Part shown: one piece after another, positions 37,715 to 47,795 of the stretch
How the letters are laid out: each line of letters starts with the position of its first letter
How positions within the stretch are numbered: the stretch's first letter is position 1
NCBI RefSeq assembly: GCF_030161095.1
Contig: NZ_BSPP01000010.1
Span: forward strand, 425,092-489,091
Reading direction: 5' to 3'
DNA length: 64,000 bases
Origin: Cypionkella aquatica
GTDB lineage: Bacteria; Pseudomonadota; Alphaproteobacteria; Rhodobacterales; Rhodobacteraceae
Made by a program: the position numbers and the translations under genes
Notes under the pieces: generated by a model
Seen by the model: only the letters and a program-made list of their open reading frames with translations
The model's database searches: none
What the model was told of the DNA's origin: nothing

Positions 37715-37756
37715 GGTCCCGAGTTGGGACCACCCCGCAGCACAGCCAAATCCCCC
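37715..37756. repeat. Hairpin and flank duplicated from the 3' side of the deacetylase-like gene
   Basis: GGTCCC-5 bp-GGGACC is followed by a stretch matching 16920-16961: 33 of 42 positions agree in an ungapped alignment, including GGGACCACCC and GCACAGCCAAA. It lies about 40 bp upstream of the HisC-like gene, after a T6 run. Confidence 0.5.
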
Positions 37757-37792
37757 TTGCCAGCACGCCGAAAATCCGCCCAAATCCAAGCC

Positions 37793-38896
37793 ATGAAAGC
37801 CCCCATCCTTACCCCGCTTGCAGCCTCCCTGCCCTCCACCGTCCCTTTCACCGGACCGGAAACCCAAGAGCGCCGCCAAGGCCACCACTTCATCGCCCGC
37901 CTCGGGGCCAACGAGTCGATTTTCGGCCCCTCTCCCGCCGCCATTCAGGCCATGCAAAGCGCCGCGGGGCAGGCATGGATGTATGGCGACCCCGAGTTGC
38001 ATGATCTGAAAACCGCCCTCGCCCAGCATCACGGCTGTCAGCCCGAAAACATCGTGGTCGGCGAAGGCATCGACGGGCTTCTGGGCTATCTCGCCCGCCT
38101 GATGGTCCAACCCGGAACCCCGGTCGTGACCTCACTCGGCGCCTACCCGACCTTCAACTTTCACGTCGCAGGCTACGGCGGCACCCTGCACCGCGCGCCC
38201 TACAAGGGCGATCACGAAGACCCGCAGGCACTGCTGGATCTGGCCCGGCAAACCGGGGCGCGGCTGCTGTATCTTGCCAACCCCGACAACCCGATGGGCA
38301 GCCATCATCCCGGCCAAGCGATCCAAGACCTTGTGGCCCAACTGCCGCCAGAAACGCTGCTGGTGCTGGACGAGGCTTATATCGACCTCGCCCCCGATGG
38401 CACCGCCCCAGAAATCCCCGCCGACACCCCGAACCTGATCCGTTTCCGTACCTTTTCCAAAGCCCACGGCCTTGCGGGTCTGCGGGTCGGCTATGCGATC
38501 ACCTCCGCCCCGCTTGCCACCGCCTTTGACAAGGTGCGCAACCATTTCGGGGTCGGGCGCATCGCGCAGGCAGGGGCGCTGGCGGCGCTTGCAGATCAAG
38601 CTTACCTCGCCGAGGTCCGCGGGAAAGTCGCAACCGCCCGCAACCGCCTTGCAGGCATCGCCAAAACAAACGGGCTGATCCCGCTGCCGTCAGCCACAAA
38701 TTTCATCACGATGGATTGCACCCGTGACGGCGACTACGCCCGCCGGGTTCTGCAGCACCTGACCGCCCAAGGCATCTTTGTGCGCATGCCCGGCGTCGCG
38801 CCGCTGGATCGCTGCATCCGTGTCAGCCTTGGCGACGAGCCGAGCCTCGCAGCTTTCGAGACTGCCTTGCCACACGCCCTGAAGGCCGCGCTTTAA
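37793..38896 (+). CDS. HisC-like PLP aminotransferase (histidinol-phosphate aminotransferase family)
   Basis: 367 residues, fold type I. Landmarks: ARLGANESIFGPSPAAIQAM, YGDPELHDLKTALA, LANPDNPMGSHH, LDEAYIDLAP and the PLP lysine in RTFSKAHGLAGLRVGYA. The N-terminus and gene context (no his genes nearby) suggest an aromatic or related amino-acid aminotransferase rather than a his-operon enzyme; this is inference. Its stop codon directly abuts the convergent DUF4177 stop. Confidence 0.85.
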   Translation: MKAPILTPLAASLPSTVPFTGPETQERRQGHHFIARLGANESIFGPSPAAIQAMQSAAGQAWMYGDPELHDLKTALAQHHGCQPENIVVGEGIDGLLGYLARLMVQPGTPVVTSLGAYPTFNFHVAGYGGTLHRAPYKGDHEDPQALLDLARQTGARLLYLANPDNPMGSHHPGQAIQDLVAQLPPETLLVLDEAYIDLAPDGTAPEIPADTPNLIRFRTFSKAHGLAGLRVGYAITSAPLATAFDKVRNHFGVGRIAQAGALAALADQAYLAEVRGKVATARNRLAGIAKTNGLIPLPSATNFITMDCTRDGDYARRVLQHLTAQGIFVRMPGVAPLDRCIRVSLGDEPSLAAFETALPHALKAAL

Positions 38897-39301
38897 CTAT
38901 TCAGCGGCCAGTCCCGGAGTGGCGACCACAGGCACCGTCGGCGCCGCTGCCAAAGCCGAGCCCAAAGCCGGCGCGGTCCCGGTAGGCACTTCGGCCGGGC
39001 CCAAGCGCGGCAAAGCCGGGGCTTGGGCGACCGCAAGCGGTTGCGCGGCGATGTTTGCCTCAGCCTCAATCACCCGACGAAACACCAGCATGTTCTGAAA
39101 CGTGGTCTTGGTGCCGCCGGTGAAACCCGCGCGCTCATCCACTGGCAGCGTATCGGCGCGGACGTAATCCCAGCCATCGCGTCCCAGTTCATTCATCACC
39201 GATGTCAGCGCCAGCGCAAAGCGATCTTCGACAGTCTTGAGACCGCGCGATTTCTCGCCCTTGCGCGGGGCCGGAATCACCTTGAATTCGTAACGCTGCA
39301 T
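38897..39301 (-). CDS. DUF4177 domain protein with Ala/Pro-rich tail
   Basis: 134 residues. The N-terminal domain YEFKVIPAPRKGEK ... LNELGRDGWDYVRADTLP (about 1-75) matches DUF4177, a small fold of unknown function. The rest is an Ala/Pro-rich low-complexity tail. No signal peptide is seen. Convergent with the HisC-like gene. Confidence 0.75.
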   Translation of the reverse strand: MQRYEFKVIPAPRKGEKSRGLKTVEDRFALALTSVMNELGRDGWDYVRADTLPVDERAGFTGGTKTTFQNMLVFRRVIEAEANIAAQPLAVAQAPALPRLGPAEVPTGTAPALGSALAAAPTVPVVATPGLAAE

Positions 39302-39552
39302 CGGGTCGCTCCTGAAGATCTGGCGCGCATATTACGAAGATCGCGCGCTAAGGCCAAGTCAACAAAGCCTGATTCAAAATCGACAGGCGTAGCTTCGCCA
39401 CACCGCTAGCTTTAGCGATGGCCCCCAACCCGTCCACCAACTCTAGTCCTACTCCCGGGGATGCGGGTTTCCACAACTATTGCGTGGGCTTGGTTTGCGG
39501 CATCACAAAACCATCCCGCCAAAAGCGCGGCGATTCTCAGGGAGGGAACCAC

Positions 39553-40905
39553 ATGCAGATCGACACCGCAGTCAGCGGCGGACCAAAGCCGCTTTACGCC
39601 CAACTTTACGTCCAAGTCTTGGTCGCCATCTCTTGTGGCATCCTACTGGGCCACTTCTACCCAAGCGTTGGCGAAAGCCTGAAACCCTTGGGCGATGCCT
39701 TCGTCAAACTGGTGAAAATGATCATCGCACCCGTGATTTTCCTCACCGTTGCGACTGGCATCGCGGGGATGTCCGATATGAAAAAGGTTGGCCGCGTTGC
39801 GGGCAAGGCGATGCTGTATTTCCTGACCTTTTCAACCTTGGCGCTGGTGATCGGGCTTGTGGTTGGCAATCTGCTGCAACCCGGCTCGGGCATGAACATC
39901 GACCCGGCCTCGCTCGACCCTGCCGCTGTCGCGAAATACACGGATCAGGCGCACGACTCGACCATCGTCGGCTTTCTGATGGCGATTATCCCCGATACCG
40001 TCGTCAGCGCCTTCGCCGATGGCAACATCCTGCAAGTGCTGTTCTTTTCGGTGCTGTTCGGCTTGGCCTTGGCACTGAGCGGGGATCACGGCAAACCGGT
40101 CTACACCTTCCTGCAAACCCTGACCTTTCCGATCTTCAAACTGGTCGCGATCCTGATGAAAGCCGCCCCGATCGGCGCGTTTGGGGCTATGGCCTTCACC
40201 ATCGGCAAATACGGCATCGCTTCGGTGATCAACCTCGCGTTTCTGGTGTTCTGCTTTTATCTGACCGCGTTTCTGTTCGTGGTGATCGTGCTGGGGGCCG
40301 TGGCCAAATACAACGGCTTCTCGATTTTCGCGCTGATCCGCTATCTGAAAGAAGAGCTGCTGCTGGTGCTTGGCACCTCGTCCTCCGAAGCCGCCCTGCC
40401 CTCGCTGATCCAGAAGATGGAACGCGCCGGAGCCTCGCGCTCGGTGGTGGGGCTGGTGGTGCCGACGGGATACAGCTTTAACCTTGATGGCACCAATATC
40501 TACATGACGATGGCGGCTTTGTTCATCGCACAAGCCACCAACACCGACCTGACCTTGGGCCAAGAGATTTTGCTGCTGGCCGTCGCGATGCTGTCGTCGA
40601 AAGGCGCGGCGGGCATCACGGGTGCGGGCTTTATCACCCTTGCGGCCACTTTGTCGGTGGTGCCAACCATTCCGGTGGCGGGCATGGCGCTGATCCTGGG
40701 CGTAGATCGCTTCATGTCCGAAGTGCGCGCCCTGACCAACTTTATCGGCAATGCTGTGGCAACCTTGGTGGTTGCGCGCTGGGAAGGCGAATTGGACGTC
40801 GCTGCCCTGAACGAAGCACTGGCTGGCAAACCGCGCGATCTGGTGCCGCATGGCGCAGACCAACTGCCGCCCGCCTTCAGCGATGACGTGCTGGCCGCTG
40901 ACTAG
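39553..40905 (+). CDS. dctA: C4-dicarboxylate:cation symporter (DctA family)
   Basis: 450 residues, DAACS family with about eight helices and two re-entrant loops. It takes up succinate, fumarate and malate. Signatures: [22 protein letters not shown], the serine-rich loop [35 protein letters not shown] with the cation and substrate residues, and [22 protein letters not shown] precedes the ATG at 39553. A strong terminator follows. Confidence 0.93.
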   Translation: MQIDTAVSGGPKPLYAQLYVQVLVAISCGILLGHFYPSVGESLKPLGDAFVKLVKMIIAPVIFLTVATGIAGMSDMKKVGRVAGKAMLYFLTFSTLALVIGLVVGNLLQPGSGMNIDPASLDPAAVAKYTDQAHDSTIVGFLMAIIPDTVVSAFADGNILQVLFFSVLFGLALALSGDHGKPVYTFLQTLTFPIFKLVAILMKAAPIGAFGAMAFTIGKYGIASVINLAFLVFCFYLTAFLFVVIVLGAVAKYNGFSIFALIRYLKEELLLVLGTSSSEAALPSLIQKMERAGASRSVVGLVVPTGYSFNLDGTNIYMTMAALFIAQATNTDLTLGQEILLLAVAMLSSKGAAGITGAGFITLAATLSVVPTIPVAGMALILGVDRFMSEVRALTNFIGNAVATLVVARWEGELDVAALNEALAGKPRDLVPHGADQLPPAFSDDVLAAD

Positions 40906-40924
40906 GGGCTCGCACTGCAACGAA

Positions 40925-40956
40925 AACGGCGCCCGATTCGGGCGCCGTTCTTTTTT
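40925..40956 (+). terminator. Rho-independent terminator after dctA
   Basis: GC-rich inverted repeat AACGGCGCCCG/CGGGCGCCGTT followed by CTTTTTT, 20 bp past the dctA stop. Confidence 0.93.
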
Positions 40957-40984
40957 GAAACCTATCTGAAACACTCCTGGCCAA

Positions 40985-41050
40985 GCCGCCCCGGACTTGA
41001 TCCGGGGCCTCGTGGTCTGAGCAGAGGCCCCGGATCAAGTCCGGGGCGGC
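40985..41050. repeat. Long inverted repeat with 27-bp perfect arms (copy 2)
   Basis: Arms 40985-41011 and 41024-41050 are exact complements around a 12-base loop. The arm sequence is the same as in copy 1 at 11360-11430; only the loop differs. It lies between dctA and gatB, whose 3' ends converge here. Confidence 0.9.
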
Positions 41051-41067
41051 GGGGTGTAAAATGGCCC

Positions 41068-42579
41068 TTAAAGCCCCAATTTTTGCGCCACCATCGCACC
41101 CACCACCGCAGGATTGGCCTTGCCGCCGGTCGATTTCAGCACTTGGCCGGTGAACCAGCCCGCGAGCTTGGCGTTGACGCGGGCCTTTTCGACCTGATCG
41201 GGGTTGGCCGCAATCAGCGCGTCCAAAGCCGCCTCAATCGCACCGGTATCGGTGACCTGCTGCATGCCGCGCGCCGCCGCCACCTCAGCCGGATCGCCGC
41301 CCTCGGTCCAGATGATCTCGAACAGATCCTTGGCCATCTTGCCGGTGATCGTGCCTTTGGCGATCAGATCCAGCACGCCCCCCAACTGGCCCGCCGAAAC
41401 CGGGCTTTCGGTGATCGCGCGGCTTTCTTTGTTCAGCCGCCCGAACAGCTCGTTGATCACCCAGTTCGCCGCCTGCTTGCCGTCGCGCCCCTGCGCCACA
41501 GCCTCAAAAAAGCCCGCAGATTCCAGATCAGCCGTCAGCACATTCGCATCGTAATCGGTCAGGCCGAAATCGCCCATGAACCGCGCCTTTTTGGCATCGG
41601 GCAGTTCCGGCATCGAGGCCGCAATGTCATCGACCCAAGCCTGCTCGATCTCCAGCGGCAGCAGATCCGGGCACGGGAAATAGCGGTAATCATGCGCTTC
41701 TTCCTTGCTGCGCATGCTGCGGGTTTCGTTCTTGTCCGGGTCATACAACCGGGTTTCTTGCGTGACAGAACCGCCATCTTCCAGAATGGCAATCTGCCGC
41801 CGCGCCTCGACATCAATCGCCAACTGAATGAACTTCATCGAGTTCATGTTCTTGATCTCGCACCTTGTGCCCAGATGGCTAAAGTCTTGCGTGGCTTGGT
41901 ATTTTTCATACTGCCCCACCCGGCAGACCGAGACGTTCACATCGGCGCGCAGATTGCCGTTCTGCATGTTGCCATCGCAAGTGCCCAAGTAACGCAGGAT
42001 CTGGCGCAGCTTGACGACATAGGCCGCAGCCTCTTCCGGCCCGCGAATATCGGGGCGGCTGACAATCTCCATCAGCGCCACACCGGTGCGGTTAAAATCG
42101 ACAAATGACATCGTCGGGTCCATGTCGTGGATCGACTTGCCCGCGTCTTGTTCCAGATGAATCCGCTCGACCCGCACCAGACGTGCCACGCCCGGCGCCA
42201 GTTCCACCAGCACCTCGCCCTCGCCCACAATGGGGTGATAAAGTTGCGAAATCTGATAGCCCTGCGGCAAATCCGGGTAGAAATAATTCTTGCGGTCAAA
42301 GGCCGAACGCAAATTGATCTGCGCCTTCAACCCTAGCCCCGAGCGCACCGCTTGCTCTACGCAATATTCGTTGATCACCGGCAGCATCCCCGGCATCGCG
42401 GCATCCACAAACGCCACGTTCGAGTTCGGCTCGGCCCCCACCTGCGTCGACGCGCCCGAGAACAGCTTGGAATTCGACGACACCTGCGCATGGATTTCCA
42501 TGCCGATCACCAGCTCCCAATCATGCTTGACCCCGGCGATTACCTTCGGTTTCGGCGCTTCATAGGTCAGATCGAGCAT
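41068..42579 (-). CDS. gatB: Aspartyl/glutamyl-tRNA amidotransferase subunit B
   Basis: 503 residues. With GatA and GatC it amidates Glu-tRNA(Gln) or Asp-tRNA(Asn). Motifs: [13 protein letters not shown], the kinase-like catalytic core ([19 protein letters not shown]), [30 protein letters not shown], and a C-terminal YqeY-like helical domain. The ATG at 42579 gives the family-typical short leader; a long upstream extension was rejected. Confidence 0.96.
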   Translation of the reverse strand: MLDLTYEAPKPKVIAGVKHDWELVIGMEIHAQVSSNSKLFSGASTQVGAEPNSNVAFVDAAMPGMLPVINEYCVEQAVRSGLGLKAQINLRSAFDRKNYFYPDLPQGYQISQLYHPIVGEGEVLVELAPGVARLVRVERIHLEQDAGKSIHDMDPTMSFVDFNRTGVALMEIVSRPDIRGPEEAAAYVVKLRQILRYLGTCDGNMQNGNLRADVNVSVCRVGQYEKYQATQDFSHLGTRCEIKNMNSMKFIQLAIDVEARRQIAILEDGGSVTQETRLYDPDKNETRSMRSKEEAHDYRYFPCPDLLPLEIEQAWVDDIAASMPELPDAKKARFMGDFGLTDYDANVLTADLESAGFFEAVAQGRDGKQAANWVINELFGRLNKESRAITESPVSAGQLGGVLDLIAKGTITGKMAKDLFEIIWTEGGDPAEVAAARGMQQVTDTGAIEAALDALIAANPDQVEKARVNAKLAGWFTGQVLKSTGGKANPAVVGAMVAQKLGL

Positions 42580-42757
42580 GATAATCTCCGTGGTTTTCGC
42601 CCCCTGTTTAGGCAGGCGGGGCGATTGCTGCAAGGGTGACGCGGGCGGAAACCTGCCGATATTGGCCAAAGCGCACCCGTCAAACTTGCCGGAGGCCGAT
42701 TTTGCCCTGATACGCGGCGGGTCGCCATGCTGGTGCGGCGCTACTTGCGATGGACCA

Positions 42758-43378
42758 ATGCGGATCACTTCCCTCTTCGGCGCGGCTTTCACCCTGCTGT
42801 TTCTTGGCTTCACCCCGGCGCTCCATGCCGAGGCTTTGCCGAAAATGCGCTGGGATCACGTCCCCGATGCGGCCAAGTGGACCAATGCGGCGCTTGTCTC
42901 GGTTGAGAAATACGACAGCAAACTGGCCGAACAAGTTCCCGACGACATCGCAACATGGTGCCCTGGGTATGAGACCGCCTCGATGGACGACCGCCGCGCG
43001 TTTTGGGTGGGCGTCATGTCGGCGGTGGCAAAATACGAAAGCGGCTATAATGCCCGTGCCGCTGGGGCCGGGCGCTATTTCGGCCTGATGCAGATTTCCA
43101 CCCAGACCGCCCGCGCTTATGCCTGCGAGGCCAACACCGGGGCCGAGCTGAAAAGCGGTGCCGCCAACCTTGAATGTGCGGTCAAGATCATCGCCCGCCA
43201 AGTTGGCCGCGATGGCATGGTGTCTGGCAAAGGCAATCGCGGCGTCGCCCGCGACTGGGGCCCGATGAGCAAATCCCGCGTCCGCGCCGACATTGCGGCA
43301 TGGACGGCCAAGCAGGCCTATTGCGCGGTGCCGGTCAAGCGAGCATCCGTCCGACCATCTCAGAAAGATCGCGGCTAA
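42758..43378 (+). CDS. Lytic transglycosylase (SLT domain)
   Basis: 206 residues. Signal peptide [24 protein letters not shown], then an SLT fold with catalytic Glu in [15 protein letters not shown] and the GLMQIS motif. It should cleave peptidoglycan in the periplasm with formation of 1,6-anhydro ends. The start was placed at the signal peptide. Its last 44 bp overlap tail-to-tail with pepN. Confidence 0.85.
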   Translation: MRITSLFGAAFTLLFLGFTPALHAEALPKMRWDHVPDAAKWTNAALVSVEKYDSKLAEQVPDDIATWCPGYETASMDDRRAFWVGVMSAVAKYESGYNARAAGAGRYFGLMQISTQTARAYACEANTGAELKSGAANLECAVKIIARQVGRDGMVSGKGNRGVARDWGPMSKSRVRADIAAWTAKQAYCAVPVKRASVRPSQKDRG

Positions 43379-45896
43379 GTCCCGGCGTGGCCATGATCCG
43401 CTGCAGCGCGCCCCGCATCATCGCCTGACGGTCGACGTCATAGCGCGGCCAGCTTTCAAACGCCGTTGACATCCGCGACGCGGTTTGCGGGTTCTTGGCA
43501 TCCAGTTTGATCAGCCAATCAGCCAGCAAAGCATAGCTTTCACCGCTCGCGTGGTGGAAACCGGCGTGATTGCCCGAAAGCGCCCCGATCACCGCTCGGA
43601 AGCGATTGGGGTTCTTCCAGTCGAAATCGGCGCGCTGGGTCAGATCGCGCACCACATCCGCCACCCGCTCGGGGGTCGCCGTGCCGACCTGCACCGCGAA
43701 CCATTTGTCCAAAACCAGCCGATCGCCTTGCCATTTCGCTGCAAAATCAGCCAGTTCAGCGCGGCCTTCGCCAATGTCCAACAGGATCGCCAGACTGCCA
43801 AAACTTTCGGTCATGTTATCCGCAGCCCGGTAAGCCGCCCGCGCCTGCGCGCCGCCATCCAGCCGCGCCAAAAAGCCCAAAGCCACCAGCCGGAGCGCGC
43901 GCAAACCCGCCGCCTTGGCATCCGGCGAGAATGACCCCGGCACCCGGCACGCCAATTCCAACCCCGGCAAGCCCGCGGCCAGATGGTGCGCCAAAGCCAG
44001 ATGCAACGCCCGGCGTGCGCGATAAATTGCAGCCGGATCAGGCACATGCCCCGCCGCATACAGGGTGGCCGCCATGTCATCCTCACCCGGCAGCCGCAAT
44101 GCCAGTGCCCGGAATGCAGGCTCCAGCGCATCGTCAAACGCCACACGGGCCAACCCATCCAGCAGATCGGCGCTTGGTGCCGCCCCGTCAACGATCATCC
44201 GCGCCAGCACGTCCTTGGCCAGCGCCCGCCCCGCCTCCCACCGATTGAAACTATCGGTATCATGCGCCAACAGAAACGCCCGCTCTGACGCAGGCACAGT
44301 GCGCTCCAAAATCACAGGGGCCGAGAATCCCCGCAAAATCGACGCCACAGGTCGGGAAGCCAAACCCTTGAACTCAAAGCTTTGCTTGGCCTCTGTCAAT
44401 TCTAGCACCGTGGTCGGCACCACCTCGTCACCATTCGGGTTCAGCAAGCCGACCGCCACCGGGATCACCTTGGCCCCCTTCACCGCCTGCCCCGGCGTGG
44501 CGGGGTTCGTCTGTGCCAAGGTCAGCGTGTAAACCCCATCCGCCCAATCCTCTGTCACCGAGACCACAGGTGTCCCAGCTTCGGTATACCAGCGCTTGAA
44601 CTGGCTCAGATCGCGGCCCGTGGTGTCTTCAAACACCCTAAGCCAATCCTCAATCGTCGCCGCCTGCCCATCGTGGCGGTCAAAATACAAATCCAGCGCG
44701 CGAGCATAATCGGCATCGCCGACCAGCCGCTTTAGCATCCCGATCACCTCCGCCCCTTTTTCATAGACAGTGGCGGTGTAGAAATTGTTGATCTCGACAA
44801 AGCTGTCAGGCCGCACCGCATGCGCCAAGGGGCCCCCATCCTCGCGGAACTGCCGCGCCCGTAGCATCAGCACGTCTTCAATCCGCTTCACCGCATGGCT
44901 GCGCAGATCGCCCGAGAATTGCTGATCGCGGAACACCGTCAGCCCTTCCTTCAGGCACAACTGAAACCAATCGCGGCAGGTGATCCGGTTGCCGGTCCAA
45001 TTGTGAAAATACTCATGCGCAATGATCGCCTCGACGCGGGCAAAGTCATCATCCGTCGCCGTGTCAGAACTGGCCAAAACGGCTTTGGAGTTGAAAATGT
45101 TCAACCCCTTGTTCTCCATAGCGCCCATATTGAAGTCATCGACGGCCACAATGTTGAAAATGTCCAAGTCATAGGCGCGCCCATACACCCGTTCATCCCA
45201 TGCCATCGAGGCTTTCAGCGCCGTCATCCCCCAAGCACACCGCCCCTCATCGCCCGGTCGCACCCAGATGTTCAGGCCAACATCACGCCCCTCCATCGTG
45301 GTGAATTGCCCCGGATGGGCGCGCAGATCGCCCGCCACCAACGCGAACAAATAGCTGGGCTTCGGCCAAGGATCATCCCACTCCGCCCAGCCAGCGCCCT
45401 GCCCGACAGGATTGCCGTTTGACAAAAGCACCGGAAGATCGCTTTCAATCCGCACCCGGAACCGCGCCATCACATCGGGGCGGTCGGGGTAATAGGTGAT
45501 CTTGCGAAAGCCCTGCGCTTCGCATTGCGTGCAATACATGCCGTTCGACATGTAAAGCCCTTCCAGCGCGAAATTGCCCTCGGGTGCGATCTCCACCTCG
45601 GTTTCCAGCACAAACGCAGCCTGTGGCAGGTGAGCCGCAGCAAGCGTCAGCCCCGTTGCATCCACCGCCGCCGCCACCGCTTGCCCATCAATAGCGCAAG
45701 AGATCAGCCGCAGATCCTCGCCATCCAAGCGCAGATCCTGCCCGGCCCGCGCCGCCGGATTGGGGGCCAGATGCAAGCGCGCCTGCACCCGCGTCGCAGT
45801 GGGATGCAAGTGGAACGTCAATTCCACCCTGTCCAGCAGATGGCTGTAAGGCTGGTAATCGGCCAAACGAACGGTGCGCGGATCATCTGCGGTCAT
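43335..45896 (-). CDS. pepN: Aminopeptidase N (M1 family)
   Basis: 853 residues. A zinc exopeptidase removing N-terminal residues. The substrate motif GAMENKG and zinc motif IIAHEYFHNWTGNRITCRDW followed by the distal Glu in LKEGLTVFRDQQF are intact. The long C-terminal helical domain matches the E. coli PepN type. GGAG precedes the ATG. The stop overlaps the convergent transglycosylase gene by 44 bp. Confidence 0.96.
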   Translation of the reverse strand: MTADDPRTVRLADYQPYSHLLDRVELTFHLHPTATRVQARLHLAPNPAARAGQDLRLDGEDLRLISCAIDGQAVAAAVDATGLTLAAAHLPQAAFVLETEVEIAPEGNFALEGLYMSNGMYCTQCEAQGFRKITYYPDRPDVMARFRVRIESDLPVLLSNGNPVGQGAGWAEWDDPWPKPSYLFALVAGDLRAHPGQFTTMEGRDVGLNIWVRPGDEGRCAWGMTALKASMAWDERVYGRAYDLDIFNIVAVDDFNMGAMENKGLNIFNSKAVLASSDTATDDDFARVEAIIAHEYFHNWTGNRITCRDWFQLCLKEGLTVFRDQQFSGDLRSHAVKRIEDVLMLRARQFREDGGPLAHAVRPDSFVEINNFYTATVYEKGAEVIGMLKRLVGDADYARALDLYFDRHDGQAATIEDWLRVFEDTTGRDLSQFKRWYTEAGTPVVSVTEDWADGVYTLTLAQTNPATPGQAVKGAKVIPVAVGLLNPNGDEVVPTTVLELTEAKQSFEFKGLASRPVASILRGFSAPVILERTVPASERAFLLAHDTDSFNRWEAGRALAKDVLARMIVDGAAPSADLLDGLARVAFDDALEPAFRALALRLPGEDDMAATLYAAGHVPDPAAIYRARRALHLALAHHLAAGLPGLELACRVPGSFSPDAKAAGLRALRLVALGFLARLDGGAQARAAYRAADNMTESFGSLAILLDIGEGRAELADFAAKWQGDRLVLDKWFAVQVGTATPERVADVVRDLTQRADFDWKNPNRFRAVIGALSGNHAGFHHASGESYALLADWLIKLDAKNPQTASRMSTAFESWPRYDVDRQAMMRGALQRIMATPGLSRDLSEMVGRMLA

Positions 45897-46013
45897 AATG
45901 GTCTCCTTTCAGCCCAAGGTTTCCCAATCGCTCCACCTGTGCAAGCCCCAAGCAGTGATTCCCGCCGATTGCAGTAAAATCTGGCAAGGATAGGCAAAGC
46001 GGCTCATAATAAA

Positions 46014-46039
46014 CTGATATATTTCAGTATATTATACTG
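46014..46039. promoter_or_regulatory. Overlapping AT-rich palindromes upstream of the photolyase gene
   Basis: CTGA-TATATT-TCAG (46014-46027) shares its last three bases with CAGTATATTATACTG (46025-46039), a perfect palindrome around a central T. The block is far richer in AT than its surroundings and lies about 65 bp before the photolyase start. A promoter with an operator is the simplest reading. Confidence 0.5.
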
Positions 46040-46103
46040 TATTCCGCCGCCAAAACCGCATCCTCTCTTTACAGCGCCAAATCCGCTGTTATGCCTATGT
46101 TCC

Positions 46104-47582
46104 ATGAATGTTCTCATTTGGTTCAAACGCGATCTGCGCGCCCATGACCATCCGGCGCTGACCCTCGCGGCAGGCCTCGGCGCAGTGCTGCCGCTGTATA
46201 TTGTAGAGCCTGACTATTGGGCGCTGCCCGATACCTCTGCGCGGCAATGGGCCTTCACCGCTGAATGTCTTGAGGATTTGCGCACCCAATTGGCGGGCAT
46301 CGGGGCGCCGTTGCTGGTGCGGGTGGGCGAGGCGCAAGCGGTGCTGCAGCGCCTGTGTCAGCAGCACAACATCACCCGCATCGTCAGCCATCAGGAAACC
46401 GGCAATGCCTTCAGCTATGCCCGCGACCGCCGCATTGCCGCTTGGGCCAATGCCAGCGGGATCATGTGGGACGAGGTGCCGCAGTCGAACGTGGTGCGCG
46501 GGCCATCGCGCCGCAACCCGCCCGATCCTTTCAATGCCGCACCTCAACTTGATCCGCCCGCTTTGAACGCCCTGCCGGGGCTTGCGCCGGGGCTGATCCC
46601 CACCGCCCGCGCCTTGCGCTTGTCCGAGGATAAATGCGCGCATCGCCAGCACGGGGGCCGCGCCCAAGGCGTCGCGCTGCTGCAGTCTTTTCTAACCCAA
46701 CGCGGTGCGCCATATCGGTTGGCCAATGCCTCGCCCCTGACGGCCGAGCGTGCCTGTTCCCGGCTTTCCCCCCATCTGGCCAACGGCAGCCTGTCGCTGC
46801 GCGAGGTGACACAGGCCACACAAAGCCGCGCGGCCGAGCATCCGGGTGGGCTTTGGCCGGGGGCGATTGCCAGCTTTCAGACCCGCCTGACCGCTCGCGA
46901 CGCAGCGCTGCAAAGCCTTGAGGATACGCCAAGTTACGAGACCCGCTGCCTGCATCCCGCAGCCGAGTTGCTGCGCCGCAACAGTGATGCAGCCCGGCTT
47001 TCGGCTTGGGCACAGGGCGAGACTGGGCTGCCCTTCATCGACGCCTGTCTGCGGTATCTGGCTGCCACGGGCTGGCTGAATTTCCGCGCCCGCGCCGCTG
47101 TGATCGCCTGCGCGTCCTATCATTTGTGGCTGGATTGGCGGGTGACGGGCGCGCTGCTGGCCCGCCGCTTGACCGATTATGAACCCGGCATCCATTGGCC
47201 GCAGGTGCAACTACAGTCTGGCACCACCGGCCTCAACACCCCGCGCATCTACAACCCGGTGAAACAGGGGCTTGATCAAGACCCGACAGGCGCGTTCACC
47301 CGGCGCTGGCTTCCCGAATTGTCAAATGTACCAGATGCTTACCTGCAAGCGCCGTGGCGGTGGTCTGGCGCAGGCAGCGTGCTTGGCCGCCGCTACCCCG
47401 AACCGATTGTCGATATCACAACAGCCCAGCGTGAGGCCCGCGAGGCGGTTTGCAGGATCAGTCGCAAGCCCACCCCACGCCCGGCACGGCCCGAGCGCGT
47501 CGAGATGATCGAGCGTGCTTCGGCACATGCGCCAAAGCGGTCGCAACCCAAGCATGGCCAACTGAGCCTTGACCTGCCATGA
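46104..47582 (+). CDS. Cryptochrome/photolyase family protein
   Basis: 492 residues. An N-terminal Rossmann antenna domain (VLIWFKRDLRAHDHPAL, about 1-140) and a C-terminal FAD domain (WAQGETGLPFIDACLRYLAATGWLNFRARAAVI, DYEPGIHWPQVQLQSGTTGLNTPRIYNPVKQG, WLPELSNVP). The FAD region is class I-like but has variant positions (for example HWPQVQLQSGTTG where the classic sequence reads NWQW.AG), so substrate and activity (CPD, 6-4 or sensory) are open. A DUF2256 gene follows, a frequent partner of cryptochromes. Confidence 0.85.
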   Translation: MNVLIWFKRDLRAHDHPALTLAAGLGAVLPLYIVEPDYWALPDTSARQWAFTAECLEDLRTQLAGIGAPLLVRVGEAQAVLQRLCQQHNITRIVSHQETGNAFSYARDRRIAAWANASGIMWDEVPQSNVVRGPSRRNPPDPFNAAPQLDPPALNALPGLAPGLIPTARALRLSEDKCAHRQHGGRAQGVALLQSFLTQRGAPYRLANASPLTAERACSRLSPHLANGSLSLREVTQATQSRAAEHPGGLWPGAIASFQTRLTARDAALQSLEDTPSYETRCLHPAAELLRRNSDAARLSAWAQGETGLPFIDACLRYLAATGWLNFRARAAVIACASYHLWLDWRVTGALLARRLTDYEPGIHWPQVQLQSGTTGLNTPRIYNPVKQGLDQDPTGAFTRRWLPELSNVPDAYLQAPWRWSGAGSVLGRRYPEPIVDITTAQREAREAVCRISRKPTPRPARPERVEMIERASAHAPKRSQPKHGQLSLDLP

Positions 47583-47589
47583 CGTTCAG

Positions 47590-47778
47590 ATGACAAAAAT
47601 GCGCCGCAAGGCAGATCTTCCTGTCAAAATCTGTGCAAGCTGCGGTCGGCCGATGGTCTGGCGCAAAGCTTGGGAAAAGGTGTGGGACGAGGTGAAGTAC
47701 TGCTCTGATCGCTGCCGCAAAACCAAGGTCAAGGCGGCGGGCAAGATCAAGGCGGCGGCAGATCACGCGCAGCCCTGA
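47590..47778 (+). CDS. DUF2256 zinc-finger-like protein
   Basis: 62 residues. Four cysteines in CASCGRPMVWRKAWEKVWDEVKYCSDRCR form a probable small zinc ribbon, the signature of DUF2256. The rest is lysine-rich. It starts 8 bp after the photolyase stop, so the two are probably co-transcribed. DUF2256 is often found beside photolyase or cryptochrome genes; its function is unknown. Confidence 0.85.
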   Translation: MTKMRRKADLPVKICASCGRPMVWRKAWEKVWDEVKYCSDRCRKTKVKAAGKIKAAADHAQP

Positions 47779-47795
47779 CCTTGGCCGATCATAAA

